64,000 nt of DNA from Saprospiraceae bacterium (GCA_016714985.1 JADKBS010000005.1:304501-368500), one strand, 5' to 3'. Shown: positions 8,661 through 17,876, numbered from the stretch's first letter. Notes: a model not told the origin generated them from the sequence alone. A program made the numbers and translations.

Positions 8661-9425
8661 ATGAGAATGAACTTAACACTTCGGTTGCTCGCAATCATGA
8701 TGATAGCTATGCTTGCGCTTCCTTCCTGCGTTTCGAAGAAAAAATTCCAGCAGTTGATGGACGAGAAGTCGGCTTTGGCCAACTCCCTTTCAGAGAGCCA
8801 AAAGCAAATCAACACACTAGAGGGCAATGTTTCAACGCTGCAAAGCGACTTGGCCAGCCAAAAGAGCAAGTTTGAGTCTGACATCTCTGGCCTGCGCAAG
8901 GATGTGGACAAGGCAAAAATGGATGCAGACGCTGCCAAAAAAGCAGCTGCCGACAAAGATGCTGAACTTGCCCGCATCAAAAAGGAAATCAAGGAATCAT
9001 TCGGCCTTGGCAGCGATGTTGCAGTTACCAACCAGAATGGCGAAATGGTGGTCACGCTGGCCGAGCCAGTTAACTACAAAAGCGGCTCTTCCAAGCTGAA
9101 CCGTTCGGCCCGTAAATCTGTGGAAGCACTTGCCACTTCTTTGAAGAACAACCCGAACATGCACCTCCTCATCGAAGGCCATGCTGATGCTGACAAGTTC
9201 CCAGGCAATGGCTACAACAACTGGGACCTCAGCGTTGACCGTTCGATGGCAGTCGTTAAGCGCCTCGTCAAATTGGGCGTGAACCCTGCGCAGTTGACCG
9301 TATCTGGCCGTGGTGACACAGCTCCAGCTGCACCAAACGACAGCAAGGCCAACAAGGCGAAGAACCGCCGTACCGAGGCCAAGCCGTCACCGAAGACAGG
9401 CCCGATCTACCAGATTGGCCAATAA
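8661..9425 (+). CDS. OmpA family lipoprotein
   Basis: A 254-residue outer-membrane lipoprotein. The signal peptide ends in the lipobox LPSC (Cys24). Residues 25-112 are a charged, alanine-rich coiled coil, followed by an OmpA/MotB peptidoglycan-binding domain at about 130-245: LLIEGHADADKFPG, NWDLSVDRSMAVVKRL and the GRGDTAP ... NKAKNRRTE ending are its hallmarks. It should tether the outer membrane to peptidoglycan. A rho-independent terminator at 9447-9484 ends the transcript. It stands alone between unrelated genes. Confidence 0.92.
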   Translation: MRMNLTLRLLAIMMIAMLALPSCVSKKKFQQLMDEKSALANSLSESQKQINTLEGNVSTLQSDLASQKSKFESDISGLRKDVDKAKMDADAAKKAAADKDAELARIKKEIKESFGLGSDVAVTNQNGEMVVTLAEPVNYKSGSSKLNRSARKSVEALATSLKNNPNMHLLIEGHADADKFPGNGYNNWDLSVDRSMAVVKRLVKLGVNPAQLTVSGRGDTAPAAPNDSKANKAKNRRTEAKPSPKTGPIYQIGQ

Positions 9426-9446
9426 AGCTGTTCTTTTGAACGGCGG

Positions 9447-9484
9447 AAAACCGGCATAAGCAGTGACTTGTGCCGGTTTTTTTA
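9447..9484 (+). terminator. rho-independent terminator
   Basis: A 10 bp stem aaaaccggca/tgccggtttt (9447-9456, 9471-9480) runs into a T-tract 22 bp after the OmpA-family stop codon. Confidence 0.85.
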
Positions 9485-9514
9485 TTCCAACTACCATCAC
9501 ATAAAAACTTGAGG

Positions 9515-10543
9515 ATGAAATTTTACCTACTGATACCTATCCTTTTTTGCTTTTCCTGCGGTTCCGAAACCCCGGAACAACAACAGGAGCAACCTGTAGC
9601 CTCCAACCTCAAAACCATCGGCAGTGTGGAGCGGATAATGCCAGAATTGGACGCCATTTTGGATGTCAATGCAAAAATTGAGGTATTGGCCGAAGGCTAT
9701 AATTGGTCGGAAGGGCCGCTTTGGCTTAAGAAGGAAGGCTTTTTGCTTTTTACCGATGTTCCAGAAAACAAAATCATCAAATGGAAGGAAGGGGAAGGTG
9801 CCAGCCTTTACCTCACACCTTCTGGCTTCACTGGTGACAAAACAAACAGCACTGAACCTGGCGGCAATGGCCTAACCTTAGACTCCCAAGGCAACCTCAT
9901 CGTTTGCCAGCATGGCGATCGCCGAGTGGCCCGCATGGCTGCCCCGATTGCACAGCCTTCCCCCAAGTTCGAGACACTTGCCGATAAGTGGAAGGGCAAA
10001 CGGTTCAACAGCCCCAACGACCTTGTTTTTGATAAAGCTGGCAACCTATACTTTACCGACCCGCCTTATGGGTTGAAAGACCACGACAAAAGCAAGGACA
10101 AAGAGATTCCTTTCCAAGGTGTTTATCGTCGGAAAGTGGATGGTACTGTTGAACTGCTCGACTCGCTCATGACCAGGCCCAACGGTATCGCTCTCACACC
10201 GGATGAGAAGCGGCTTATCGTGGCAAATTCAGACCCTGACTATTGCTATTGGAAGGTATTTGATGTGCTGCCCGATGGCAAGGTAACCAATGGCTTGGTG
10301 TTCCATGATGCTACAACAGAAGCAAAACAGGGTATGAAAGGGTTGCCTGATGGCTTGAAAATCAATAAGCAGGGCATCGTTTTCGCTACTGGCCCTGGCG
10401 GGGTAATGGTGCTCAACAAGGATGGCGTACTGCTTGGGCGAATCAATACAGGCGAAGCCACGGCCAATTGTGCCTTGGGAAAAGACGAGAAGGTGCTCTA
10501 TATCACTGCTGATAGCTATTTGTGCCGGATTCCGTTGAAATAA
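9515..10543 (+). CDS. SMP-30/gluconolactonase family lipoprotein
   Basis: A 342-residue lipoprotein (MKFYLLIPILFCFSCGSE, lipobox Cys at 15). The mature part is a six-bladed beta-propeller of the SMP-30/Gnl/LRE type. Visible family segments include AEGYNWSEGPLWL with the metal-binding Glu, NSPNDLVFDKAGNLYFTDPPYGL and RPNGIALTPDEKRLIVANS. Family members hydrolyse sugar lactones such as gluconolactone. The ATG at 9515 is preferred over 9470 because it starts the signal peptide. It precedes a DUF1080 protein and a Gfo/Idh/MocA oxidoreductase on the same strand, which suggests a periplasmic sugar-oxidation theme. Confidence 0.88.
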   Translation: MKFYLLIPILFCFSCGSETPEQQQEQPVASNLKTIGSVERIMPELDAILDVNAKIEVLAEGYNWSEGPLWLKKEGFLLFTDVPENKIIKWKEGEGASLYLTPSGFTGDKTNSTEPGGNGLTLDSQGNLIVCQHGDRRVARMAAPIAQPSPKFETLADKWKGKRFNSPNDLVFDKAGNLYFTDPPYGLKDHDKSKDKEIPFQGVYRRKVDGTVELLDSLMTRPNGIALTPDEKRLIVANSDPDYCYWKVFDVLPDGKVTNGLVFHDATTEAKQGMKGLPDGLKINKQGIVFATGPGGVMVLNKDGVLLGRINTGEATANCALGKDEKVLYITADSYLCRIPLK

Positions 10544-10590
10544 GGCGACACTGTTTTAGCCTCTTGCTAAACAATTGCGAAAAAACAAAA

Positions 10591-10631
10591 AAGAAAGCTG
10601 TGCCTGACGAAAGTTGGGTGCAGCTTTTTTT
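10591..10631 (+). terminator. rho-independent terminator
   Basis: The stem aaagctg/cagcttt (10594-10600, 10621-10627) is followed by a T-run and lies 50 bp after the lactonase stop codon. Confidence 0.65.
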
Positions 10632-10675
10632 ATGGCTTTAGCTAAAATTTTGTTCTTTTGGCCAATAGTTTCACC

Positions 10676-12052
10676 ATGAAAAGACAAAACCTCCTCCTTT
10701 GCGCAGCAATGCTGTTTTATTCCCTTGTCTTTGCCGAAAAAGACGGCTGGACACCCCTTTTCGATGGGAAGACCCTGAATGGCTGGAACCAAAAAGGTGG
10801 TCAAGCCAAGTACCGGGTTGAGAACGGTGAAATCATCGGAACGACGGTAGCAAATACGCCCAATTCCTTCCTCTGTACCAACAAAGAATACGGTGATTTC
10901 ATCCTCGAATTGCAACTGCTCGTGGACGACAAAATGAACTCCGGCATCCAGTTCCGCAGTCTTTCTAGACCCGACTACCAAGAAGGCCGGGTGCATGGTT
11001 ACCAAATGGAGGTTGACCCCTCGCAGCGGGCTTGGTCTGGCGGCATCTACGACGAGGGGCGGCGTGACTGGCTCTACATCCCCAACCTCAACCCAGCTGG
11101 CAAGCGGGCTTTCCGCCACAACGACTGGAACACCTACCGCATTGAGGCCATTGGAAATTCCCTGCGAACTTGGGTCAACGGCGTACCCGTCACCCATCTC
11201 ATTGACGACATGACGGCCAAGGGTTTCATTGCGCTGCAAGTGCATTCCATTTATGGCCAAATGACCGAGGGCATGGAAGTTCGCTGGCGCAAAATCCGCA
11301 TCAAGACCAAAGACCTCGTGCCCAGCCCATTTGACCATATAGCCGTGGTGAACCTGCTTCCCAACCACCTCTCGGAGCAAGAAAAGGCGCAAGGATATCA
11401 GCTGTTGTTCAATGGGAAGGACCTACAAGGCTGGCGAGGTGTGCATTCCACAGATAAGCCCGGCAAGCGATGGGCAGTGGCAGACGGAATGCTTACCGTC
11501 AGCCCATCGGATGGCTCTGAGACGGGCAACGACATCGTGACTACTGAAAATTATGGGGCTTTTGAACTGGTTTTCGAGTTCAAACTGACAGAAGGTGCCA
11601 ACTCTGGCGTGAAGTATTTCGTTAACGAGGATTTCGATGCTGGCGGCAAATCGGGCATCGGCTTGGAGTACCAAGTGCTGGACGATGAGCGCCACCCCGA
11701 CGCCAAACAGGGCGTGGTCGGCAACCGCACCCTTGGTAGTTTGTACGATTTGATCCCTTCGGAAAAATTGGAGCAGCGTTTCCAACGCAAAATCGGGGAG
11801 TGGAACCTGGGCCGTGTGGTCGTTTACCCCAACAACCTCGTTCAGCATTGGCTCAATGGCTTCAAGGTCGTGGAGTACGAGCGCAAGTCCAATATTTTCA
11901 AGGCGCTGGTGGCCCGCAGCAAATACCAGGTTTGGGAAGGCTTCGGCGTGAACGACACCGGCCCCATCCTGCTGCAAGACCACGGCGACCGGGTGAGCTA
12001 TCGGAGCGTGAAGATTCGGCCTTTGATGGCGAATCCAATGCCTTGTGAATAA
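10676..12052 (+). CDS. secreted protein with two DUF1080 (3-keto-disaccharide hydrolase) domains
   Basis: A 458-residue secreted protein with signal peptide MKRQNLLLCAAMLFYSLVFA. It contains two DUF1080 domains in tandem, each beginning with the same lectin-like signature: TPLFDGKTLNGWNQKG near residue 25 and YQLLFNGKDLQGWRG near residue 245. Each also has the matching NSGIQFRS or NSGVKYFV segment. DUF1080 members include 3-keto-glycoside hydrolases and have a concanavalin-like jelly-roll fold. The start at 10676 is chosen over 10658 for the signal peptide. The next gene, a Tat-exported Gfo/Idh/MocA oxidoreductase, is a common partner in 3-keto sugar metabolism, so the two may act on the same substrate in the periplasm. 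Confidence 0.88.
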   Translation: MKRQNLLLCAAMLFYSLVFAEKDGWTPLFDGKTLNGWNQKGGQAKYRVENGEIIGTTVANTPNSFLCTNKEYGDFILELQLLVDDKMNSGIQFRSLSRPDYQEGRVHGYQMEVDPSQRAWSGGIYDEGRRDWLYIPNLNPAGKRAFRHNDWNTYRIEAIGNSLRTWVNGVPVTHLIDDMTAKGFIALQVHSIYGQMTEGMEVRWRKIRIKTKDLVPSPFDHIAVVNLLPNHLSEQEKAQGYQLLFNGKDLQGWRGVHSTDKPGKRWAVADGMLTVSPSDGSETGNDIVTTENYGAFELVFEFKLTEGANSGVKYFVNEDFDAGGKSGIGLEYQVLDDERHPDAKQGVVGNRTLGSLYDLIPSEKLEQRFQRKIGEWNLGRVVVYPNNLVQHWLNGFKVVEYERKSNIFKALVARSKYQVWEGFGVNDTGPILLQDHGDRVSYRSVKIRPLMANPMPCE

Positions 12053-12055
12053 GAT

Positions 12056-12150
12056 TTGAAATTCATTGAAATTAGGAAATTGAGAAATTGGCCAAAACGA
12101 CCGTTGCTAACCAATTTCCCTTTTTCCTCAATTTCCCAATTTCCTTTACC
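12056..12150. repeat. mirrored phrase repeat filling the gap between two genes
   Basis: Degenerate units of gaaattgagaaattgg type occupy the left half, and their reverse complement (ccaatttccc, ctcaatttccc) occupies the right half. The structure fills the whole space between the DUF1080 stop codon and the oxidoreductase ATG and could fold into a long imperfect hairpin. Confidence 0.65.
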
Positions 12151-13491
12151 ATGCCTACTCGTAGAAAATTCCTCCGCACCACCGCCCTGTCCTTGGGCGC
12201 TTTGGCCTTTAGTGCCAAGAGTTATGCCCGCATCATCGGCTCGAACGACCGCATCCGGGTTGGGGTCATCGGCTTTTCCGACAGGTTCAAGAACTCCCTG
12301 CTCCCGCCTTTTGCGGCACTGCAAAAAGAGCTGAACTTTGAAATGGTGGCCCTCTCCGACATCTGGAACCGCAGGCGGGACGAGGGGCAGGCTTTTTTGA
12401 AGGATAAATTGGGGCACGATGTGACCGTTTTCAAGAACAACGAAGCCTTGTATGCCTCTAAATCGGTGGACGCCGTGTTCATCAGCACCGCCGATTTCCA
12501 ACATGCGCTGCATACCATCGAAGCGGTGGAAGCTGGCTGCGATGCCTACACGGAAAAGCCCCTTGCCGAAACAATGAGCGACGCCCGTGCCGTTTTGAAG
12601 GCAGTGAAAAACAGCGGGAAAATCGTGCAAATCGGCTCCCAGCGGCGCAGCGGGGCCAATTACCAAGCGGCAGCCGATTTCATTCAGGCGGGCAAGTTCG
12701 GCCCCATCGTCATGGTAGAATTGTTGTGGAACGTGAACCAGCCGGGCCGCTGGCGCAGGCCGGAATTGGTGAAGGGCCTCAAGGAGTCGGACGTGGATTG
12801 GGTACGTTTTCTGATGAACCGTCCCTTCGAGTCGTTTGATGCTCGAAAATTTGTAGAGTACCGCCTGTTTTGGCCCTATTCCAGCGGCATCCCCGGCCAG
12901 TGGATGAGCCACCAGATTGACACTGTACACTGGTTTTCGGGACTTGCACACCCTCGCAGCGTGGTGGCCAATGGCGGCATTTACCAATGGAAAGATGGCC
13001 GCAAAAACCCTGATACGCTAACGGTCGTTTTCGATTATGGATCAGAAATTGACCCCAAATCTGGCTTTCAGGTGCAGTTTACCTCCCGCTTCTCCAACTC
13101 GGCAGGTGAGACGAAGGAACTCTACTATTCCAACGGCGGCATGATCAACTTGGACACCAACGAAATTTCGGACAAGGGTGGTCTGCGGGAACAGGAAGCC
13201 ACCGCCATGGGTATGAAACCCAACCTGCTCCCCACCATGAAAATCGAGGCGTCAAGCGTGGTTTACGATGCAAACACCGGGTCGGACACACATACCTTCG
13301 CCCACGTGAAAAACTGGATGGAGTGCGTCCGCAGCCGCAAGCAGCCGAATGCGCCCATCGAAGCGGGCTACCAGCATTCCATCGCCAACCTGATGGCCAC
13401 CGCCGCCTATTGGACGGGCCAGCGAGTCACTTTCGATGAAAAAAAACAGGATATTGTGGCAGGGGGGAAGGTTTGGAAACCGTTTTTTTGA
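12151..13491 (+). CDS. Tat-exported Gfo/Idh/MocA family oxidoreductase
   Basis: A 446-residue oxidoreductase with a twin-arginine signal (MPTRRKFLRTTALSLGALAF), so folded with its NAD(P) cofactor before export to the periplasm. The Rossmann motif IRVGVIGFSDR follows, then the family motif EKPLAETM near residue 135. The long C-terminal domain contains RWRRPELVKGL and GIPGQWMSHQIDTVHW, typical of the larger Bacteroidota/Planctomycete subgroup that works with DUF1080 proteins. The ATG at 12151 is chosen because it begins the Tat signal; the longer frame is translated from a repeat. Confidence 0.9.
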   Translation: MPTRRKFLRTTALSLGALAFSAKSYARIIGSNDRIRVGVIGFSDRFKNSLLPPFAALQKELNFEMVALSDIWNRRRDEGQAFLKDKLGHDVTVFKNNEALYASKSVDAVFISTADFQHALHTIEAVEAGCDAYTEKPLAETMSDARAVLKAVKNSGKIVQIGSQRRSGANYQAAADFIQAGKFGPIVMVELLWNVNQPGRWRRPELVKGLKESDVDWVRFLMNRPFESFDARKFVEYRLFWPYSSGIPGQWMSHQIDTVHWFSGLAHPRSVVANGGIYQWKDGRKNPDTLTVVFDYGSEIDPKSGFQVQFTSRFSNSAGETKELYYSNGGMINLDTNEISDKGGLREQEATAMGMKPNLLPTMKIEASSVVYDANTGSDTHTFAHVKNWMECVRSRKQPNAPIEAGYQHSIANLMATAAYWTGQRVTFDEKKQDIVAGGKVWKPFF

Positions 13492-13564
13492 GTTGCGAGT
13501 TTTGAGTTATGAGTTTCGAGTTGAATCCGCTTTGACCAACTCGCAACTTGCAAACTCGAAACTC
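13490..13564. repeat. mirrored phrase repeat between convergent genes
   Basis: Units of gagttgcgag and gagtttcgag type (13490-13522) are followed by complementary units such as actcgcaac and aactcgaaactc (13538-13564). It exactly fills the gap between two convergent stop codons and may act as a bidirectional transcript end. Confidence 0.7.
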
Positions 13565-14509
13565 CTACATATCATGTATCTCCCACGAATTCTGGTTTTC
13601 CACGTCGTCGAGGATGGTGAGGTAGTTCATGTAGCGCAGCGAACTGATTTCGCCCGACTCAACGGCCTCCTTCACGGCGCATTTGGGTTCGTTCTTGTGG
13701 AGGCATTGCCCGCCGAAGCGGCATTCTGATGATTTTTCGAAGATTTCCCGGAAGTTGTGCGCCACGTCCAATGGTGATAAGTTGTTGAATGCCAGCATCT
13801 TGATACCGGGTGTATCAATGATATGGCCACCAGCTAGGAGGGGGAACATCTCTGCGAAGGTGGTCGTGTGCTGGCCTTTGCCGGAGTAGTCGGAGAGGTC
13901 GCCCGTGCGCAGCTTGAGGCCGGGTTCCACGGCGTTGACGAGGGTGCTTTTCCCGACGCCCGATTGCCCGCTGATGAGGGTCGTTTTGCCATGCAGCAAC
14001 TCCCGAAGTTCCGAAATGCCCAAACCAGATTCCGCTGAGACGAGCAGCACGGTGTAGCCAATGGATTCGTAGAGCGCCTTCAGCCCGCCATAAATTTCGA
14101 GGACATCCTCATCGTAAATATCGGCTTTGTTGAAGGCGATGATGGTGGGGATGTTGTAAGGCTCTGTCATGAGCAGGAAGCGGTCAATAAAGCCCTGCTT
14201 CAGGTTCGGCTCGATAATAGTGGAGATGAGCAGCGCTTGGTCCACATTGGCGGCCAGCAGGTGCATGTCCCGCTTGCGCCGGGGCGATTGGCGGATGACG
14301 CAGTTGCGCCTTGGCAGCACCTCCTTGATGAGGCCACGGCCTTCCTCGTCCGGCCCGACCATTACCTCATCGCCTACGGCAACGGGGTTGGTGGTCTTCA
14401 TGTCTTCGAGCCGCAGCTTGCCAACGATACGGCACTCCTGCATTTCACCGTCTTCCAGCAGCACTTGGTACCAGCTTCCGGTGGATTTTGTAATGATTCC
14501 TTTCTTCAA
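13565..14509 (-). CDS. rsgA: ribosome small subunit-dependent GTPase A
   Basis: A 314-residue circularly permuted GTPase that assists late maturation of the 30S subunit. The order of motifs is diagnostic: an N-terminal OB-fold, then NKADIYD (G4) near residue 125, GQSGVGKSTLVNAV (P-loop, G1) near 180, DTPGIK (G3) near 225, and a C-terminal zinc site built from CRFGGQCLHKNEPKC. The length is normal. A CAAAGGTA sequence at 14577-14584 reads as TACCTTTG on this strand and may be the -7 box. The gene diverges from the DUF2784 gene and converges with the Tat oxidoreductase gene. Confidence 0.95.
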   Translation of the reverse strand: MKKGIITKSTGSWYQVLLEDGEMQECRIVGKLRLEDMKTTNPVAVGDEVMVGPDEEGRGLIKEVLPRRNCVIRQSPRRKRDMHLLAANVDQALLISTIIEPNLKQGFIDRFLLMTEPYNIPTIIAFNKADIYDEDVLEIYGGLKALYESIGYTVLLVSAESGLGISELRELLHGKTTLISGQSGVGKSTLVNAVEPGLKLRTGDLSDYSGKGQHTTTFAEMFPLLAGGHIIDTPGIKMLAFNNLSPLDVAHNFREIFEKSSECRFGGQCLHKNEPKCAVKEAVESGEISSLRYMNYLTILDDVENQNSWEIHDM

Positions 14510-14576
14510 ATAAAAATGGTTGACGGCGGATGGCTTACTGTGGACGAACCACGGTGGGCGTTTTGCCGATTTTGAG

Positions 14577-14584
14577 CAAAGGTA
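14577..14584 (-). promoter_or_regulatory. possible -7 promoter box for rsgA (TACCTTTG)
   Basis: On the minus strand this reads TACCTTTG, an exact TAnnTTTG match 68 bp before the rsgA start. No TTTG box is clear at 19-21 bp further upstream. Confidence 0.4.
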
Positions 14585-14634
14585 ACTGAGGAATCATTCA
14601 GGAAGTTCCTATTAACTTGCATAAAACTTTCGGA

Positions 14635-15018
14635 ATGTACCATTTCCTGCACTATTTCTTCCTCCTTTTTCACCTCCTCCTCATCCTGTTCAACTTGACG
14701 GGCTGGATATGGAAGCGCACCCGACGGGCGCACCTGCTCGTCATCTGCCTTACACTGGCCTCTTGGACGTTGCTGGGCTTTTTCTACGGCGTCGGCTATT
14801 GCCCGCTCACCGACTGGCATTGGGCAGTGCTGGAAAAAATAGGCAAGACCGACCTGCCCAACTCCTACTTAAAATACCTCCTCGACCTCGTTACGGGCAT
14901 GGATTGGAACGCAAAACTGGTGGACGGAATGGCTGTGGCTGGGCTTGCCATAGCGCTGATTGGCTCGCTGTGGGCGAACTTTGGCAAGCGAGAAGCTCAT
15001 TCCCCATCTGCCGACTGA
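14635..15018 (+). CDS. DUF2784 family membrane protein
   Basis: A 127-residue inner-membrane protein with about three transmembrane helices. The family-typical features are LFNLTGWIW early, and GYCPLTDWHW near residue 63, the Cys-Pro-Leu-Thr motif that marks DUF2784. Function is unknown. An ATG 18 bp upstream is also possible. The last codons (HSPSAD) overlap the 3' end of the convergent ABC transporter gene by 22 bp, and both ends lie in the same repeat phrase. Confidence 0.8.
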   Translation: MYHFLHYFFLLFHLLLILFNLTGWIWKRTRRAHLLVICLTLASWTLLGFFYGVGYCPLTDWHWAVLEKIGKTDLPNSYLKYLLDLVTGMDWNAKLVDGMAVAGLAIALIGSLWANFGKREAHSPSAD

Positions 15019-16991
15019 GAACTGCCGACTGACACTTGCCAACTTGCTTCCTGATGCTCCCACATCTCCCTGAACTTTGTGCTTCTTAAAGAAAGCTCCC
15101 CAAAACTCCCTTCGTCCACCACCCTTCCATTTTCCAATAAATAAATATGGTCAAAACGGGGCAGCAAATGCAGCCTATGCAGCGCCGACACGATGGCCTT
15201 GTCGGATGCCTCGGCAAACAACCGCTCGTAAATTTTCGACTCGGTTTTTGGGTCAACGCTGCTCGTCGGTTCGTCCAGTAGGAGTAGGTCGCTGTCCTTG
15301 GCGGCGAAGACGCCACGGGCCAGCGCTAATCGTTGCTTTTGGCCGCCGCTGAGGTTCACGCCCTTTTCCTGGATGTTCGATTGTAGGCCCTTGGGCAGTT
15401 GCGCCACCACGTCGGAAAAGCCGACACGCTCGCAGATTTGCTCAATTTCGCCCGGTTCGTGGGGCAGTCCGAGCGTGATATTGTATTCAATGGTATTTTC
15501 AAAAATCTCCGGCTCCTGCGGGAAGAGCGTGACATGGTTGGAAATGGAATCAAAACCTATTTGCCGAAGGCCATCCACCAAAACCGAAACGCCAGCCGCT
15601 GGGTCATAAAGCCCCCGAAGCAACGCCAGCAAGGTACTTTTCCCGCTGCCGCTCTCGCCAATCAAGGCGATTCGTTTGCCCCGCTCTATCTTAAAATTCA
15701 GGTTTTGCAAGCCAATCACCCTTTCGTCAACCGTAGGCCGCCCATCGTCAGCCGTCTGCCGTTCCCCGTCAGCCGTCTGCCGTTCCCCGTCAGCCGTCTG
15801 CCGTTCCCCGTCAGCCGTCTGCCGTTCCCCGTCAGCCGTCTGCCGTTCCCCGTCAGCCGTCTGCCGTTCCCCGTCCACCGATTCTTCCCGGTGCGAGAAG
15901 TTTAAGTTGCTGATTTCCAGTGTTTTCCATGCCTTCGGCAACGGGTTGACCGCTTCGGGCAGGTGGTGCTGTTCGTAGGCTTCGAGGATGTTGAAGGCCG
16001 TGGTCACGTCCGTGTTGTGCTGCACCACATCGGTGTAGAGGTAGGCCACATTGTGGAACACGCTCGTAAACCGCTCGACATAACCCATCAGCATGACCAA
16101 TCCGCCAATTAGGAAGACCTCGCCCGGCACCCAGTGCTGCCAAACATAGCCGACGAGGATGACGGCATAGATGATGGCCACCAACATGTCCACGATGAAC
16201 CATTTCCACTCGTTGATGCGGATATTGCGGCGGTAAGGGCGCAAGATGTTCGTCACCTTGCCCAGCAGGCCCGCCTCCATGCGCTGCTCCAGCCGCAGGG
16301 TGATGACGGTGACGATATTGGAAAGGCTGTCGAATAGGGTAGAGGAGACCTTGTGCTCTTCCTCGTTTACCTCCTCCAAGGTCTTGATGTACGGCTTGTC
16401 GAACTTCAAAATCACCCAGACGACCAACACGCCGAGCGCTGTGGCCACCAGCCCGAAGATCGGGGCGAAGTAAATCATGGCGATGAACGAAAAGGCGAAC
16501 TTGAACAGCGTGTGCAGGTACTCGAAGCCCTGCTCGAAGAACCGCCGCATGGCCTCGTAAGCCTTGCGTATGCGGTTGATGGTAGCGCCGCTGTGGTTGT
16601 CCTGGTGCCAGCGCACGGGGAGGTGCAGCGCCTTATGGTAGAGTTCTTGGATGAAATTGCGGCTGAGGTTGAAGGCCAATTCCCGTTCCCAAATGCGGGC
16701 AGGGCCGTGGAATCCCCATTCCACCAGTTTGATGCCGACATAGAGCAAGGCGTATTTCCAAGCCGAACTGAGCGCCGCCATGCCGTTCTGCTGGATTTCA
16801 TTGATGAAAACACCCCAGATGATGGGGAAGAGCACGTCCGTCAAATTGCTCAACATGAACATGAAATAGATGAACAGGAAGCGTTTTCGCTCTTTTCCGG
16901 CGTATTTCCATGCCGTGGCGAGCATGTTGAGGTAGGGGTTGCTGAATAATCGGTGGTCGGAAGACGGCGGATGGTTGACGGTGGAAGGCAT
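14997..16991 (-). CDS. ABC transporter, fused permease and ATP-binding domains
   Basis: A 664-residue ABC exporter half-transporter. Six transmembrane helices occupy about residues 20-320, followed by a nucleotide-binding domain with Walker A GESGSGKST, signature LSGGQKQRL, Walker B LLLLDEPTSS and switch histidine in ALHRLH. It should act as a homodimer in the inner membrane; the cargo is unknown. Oddly, between the first beta-strand of the ATPase domain (LNFSHREE) and its continuation (GLQNLNFKIERGKR) lies a run of six identical RQTADGE heptapeptides plus degenerate ones (about 367-422), encoded by a 21 bp tandem repeat. The N-terminal STVNHPPSSDH and C-terminal SSQSADGE are encoded by the same phrase. 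The start at 16991 is preferred over 17060. Confidence 0.9.
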   Translation of the reverse strand: MPSTVNHPPSSDHRLFSNPYLNMLATAWKYAGKERKRFLFIYFMFMLSNLTDVLFPIIWGVFINEIQQNGMAALSSAWKYALLYVGIKLVEWGFHGPARIWERELAFNLSRNFIQELYHKALHLPVRWHQDNHSGATINRIRKAYEAMRRFFEQGFEYLHTLFKFAFSFIAMIYFAPIFGLVATALGVLVVWVILKFDKPYIKTLEEVNEEEHKVSSTLFDSLSNIVTVITLRLEQRMEAGLLGKVTNILRPYRRNIRINEWKWFIVDMLVAIIYAVILVGYVWQHWVPGEVFLIGGLVMLMGYVERFTSVFHNVAYLYTDVVQHNTDVTTAFNILEAYEQHHLPEAVNPLPKAWKTLEISNLNFSHREESVDGERQTADGERQTADGERQTADGERQTADGERQTADGERQTADDGRPTVDERVIGLQNLNFKIERGKRIALIGESGSGKSTLLALLRGLYDPAAGVSVLVDGLRQIGFDSISNHVTLFPQEPEIFENTIEYNITLGLPHEPGEIEQICERVGFSDVVAQLPKGLQSNIQEKGVNLSGGQKQRLALARGVFAAKDSDLLLLDEPTSSVDPKTESKIYERLFAEASDKAIVSALHRLHLLPRFDHIYLLENGRVVDEGSFGELSLRSTKFREMWEHQEASWQVSVGSSQSADGE
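15726..15893. repeat. 21 bp tandem repeat inside the ABC transporter gene
   Basis: Six perfect 21 bp units run from 15747 to 15872, each containing gtcagccgtctgccgttccc, with one degenerate unit on each side (15726-15746 and 15873-15893). The period is seven codons, so copy-number change keeps the reading frame. Confidence 0.95.
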
Positions 16992-17240
16992 CGCTTGGTA
17001 GGCTTGAATCCTGTTGTTTGATGAAGTTGGGGTAACGCATTGCAAGGGAAGAGAGTTCAAGTCAGCTTGCTTTTATCAAAATATTCGTGCGTATCAGCAC
17101 ACGCAATTTTTTGTCATGGTCGAAGACCATCTCTGCGCCACGCTTTAAAGCATACACAACGCCAACCGTGACGCAGTGTTTGCCTTCGGCAATGACAAAA
17201 CTACACACACCATGACGCAGGGTTTGCCCTTCTGTCATCC

Positions 17241-17876
17241 TCACCCAATACACTGATAAACAAACACATAGTGCAACACCGTGCCGCCCAGCACGAATAC
17301 ATGCCAAATGGCATGGCAGTATTTCACATGGCTTCTTATATAAAAAAGCACGCCCACTAGGTAGCTAATTCCGCCAAGGGCTATCCACCAAAGCAAGTTA
17401 GAAGGTACGTTTTGTAGGACGGGCTTGGCAATGAATACAATCATGCAGCCCATGAAAACGTAAACAGCCAATGAGAAGTAACCAAATTTCCCGGTGAAGA
17501 ACAGTTTGAACACCGTGCCCAAAGCGGCCATACCCCACATGACAGACAGGAAAATGATGGCCTCGTTCTGTGGCAAGTATTTGATAACCAATGGCGTATA
17601 GGTTCCTGCTATAAGGTAATAGATGCTGATATGGTCAAGCACGAGCAGCCAGTTCTTGATTTTTTCATGCTGCACCGCATGGTAAAGCGTCGAACTGGCA
17701 TACACCATCAGCATCCCAAGCCCAAAAGCAATTACTGCCCAGAACTGCCCAGTGCTGTTGGATTTCAGCGCATTGTTCAATAAAAATGGCGTGGCGATGA
17801 AGCAGAACAGTATGCCCATACCATGTGTAATTGCATTGGCGAGTTCTTGCTGGCGGGTGGCGGTATATTCGGTCAT
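17241..17876 (-). CDS. trhA: hemolysin III / TrhA family membrane protein
   Basis: A 211-residue integral membrane protein of the bacterial PAQR (hemolysin III) family with seven predicted helices. The conserved metal-site segments are present: ELANAITHGMG near the N-terminus, ASSTLYHAV near residue 62, LDHISIYYLIAGTYTP near 82, and the C-terminal HAIWHVFVLGGTVLHY supplying the two final histidines. Some family members affect membrane fluidity or energetics. It precedes no obvious partner; the AlkB-like gene lies upstream on the same strand, separated by a mirrored repeat. Confidence 0.93.
   Translation of the reverse strand: MTEYTATRQQELANAITHGMGILFCFIATPFLLNNALKSNSTGQFWAVIAFGLGMLMVYASSTLYHAVQHEKIKNWLLVLDHISIYYLIAGTYTPLVIKYLPQNEAIIFLSVMWGMAALGTVFKLFFTGKFGYFSLAVYVFMGCMIVFIAKPVLQNVPSNLLWWIALGGISYLVGVLFYIRSHVKYCHAIWHVFVLGGTVLHYVFVYQCIG

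Noticed and set aside
10556..11392. 278-codon minus-strand frame opposite the DUF1080 gene
   Set aside because: It is a shadow of the DUF1080 gene and spans a terminator.
15726..15893. Possible CRISPR array
   Set aside because: Units are contiguous 21 bp tandem copies without spacers and lie inside an ABC transporter gene.
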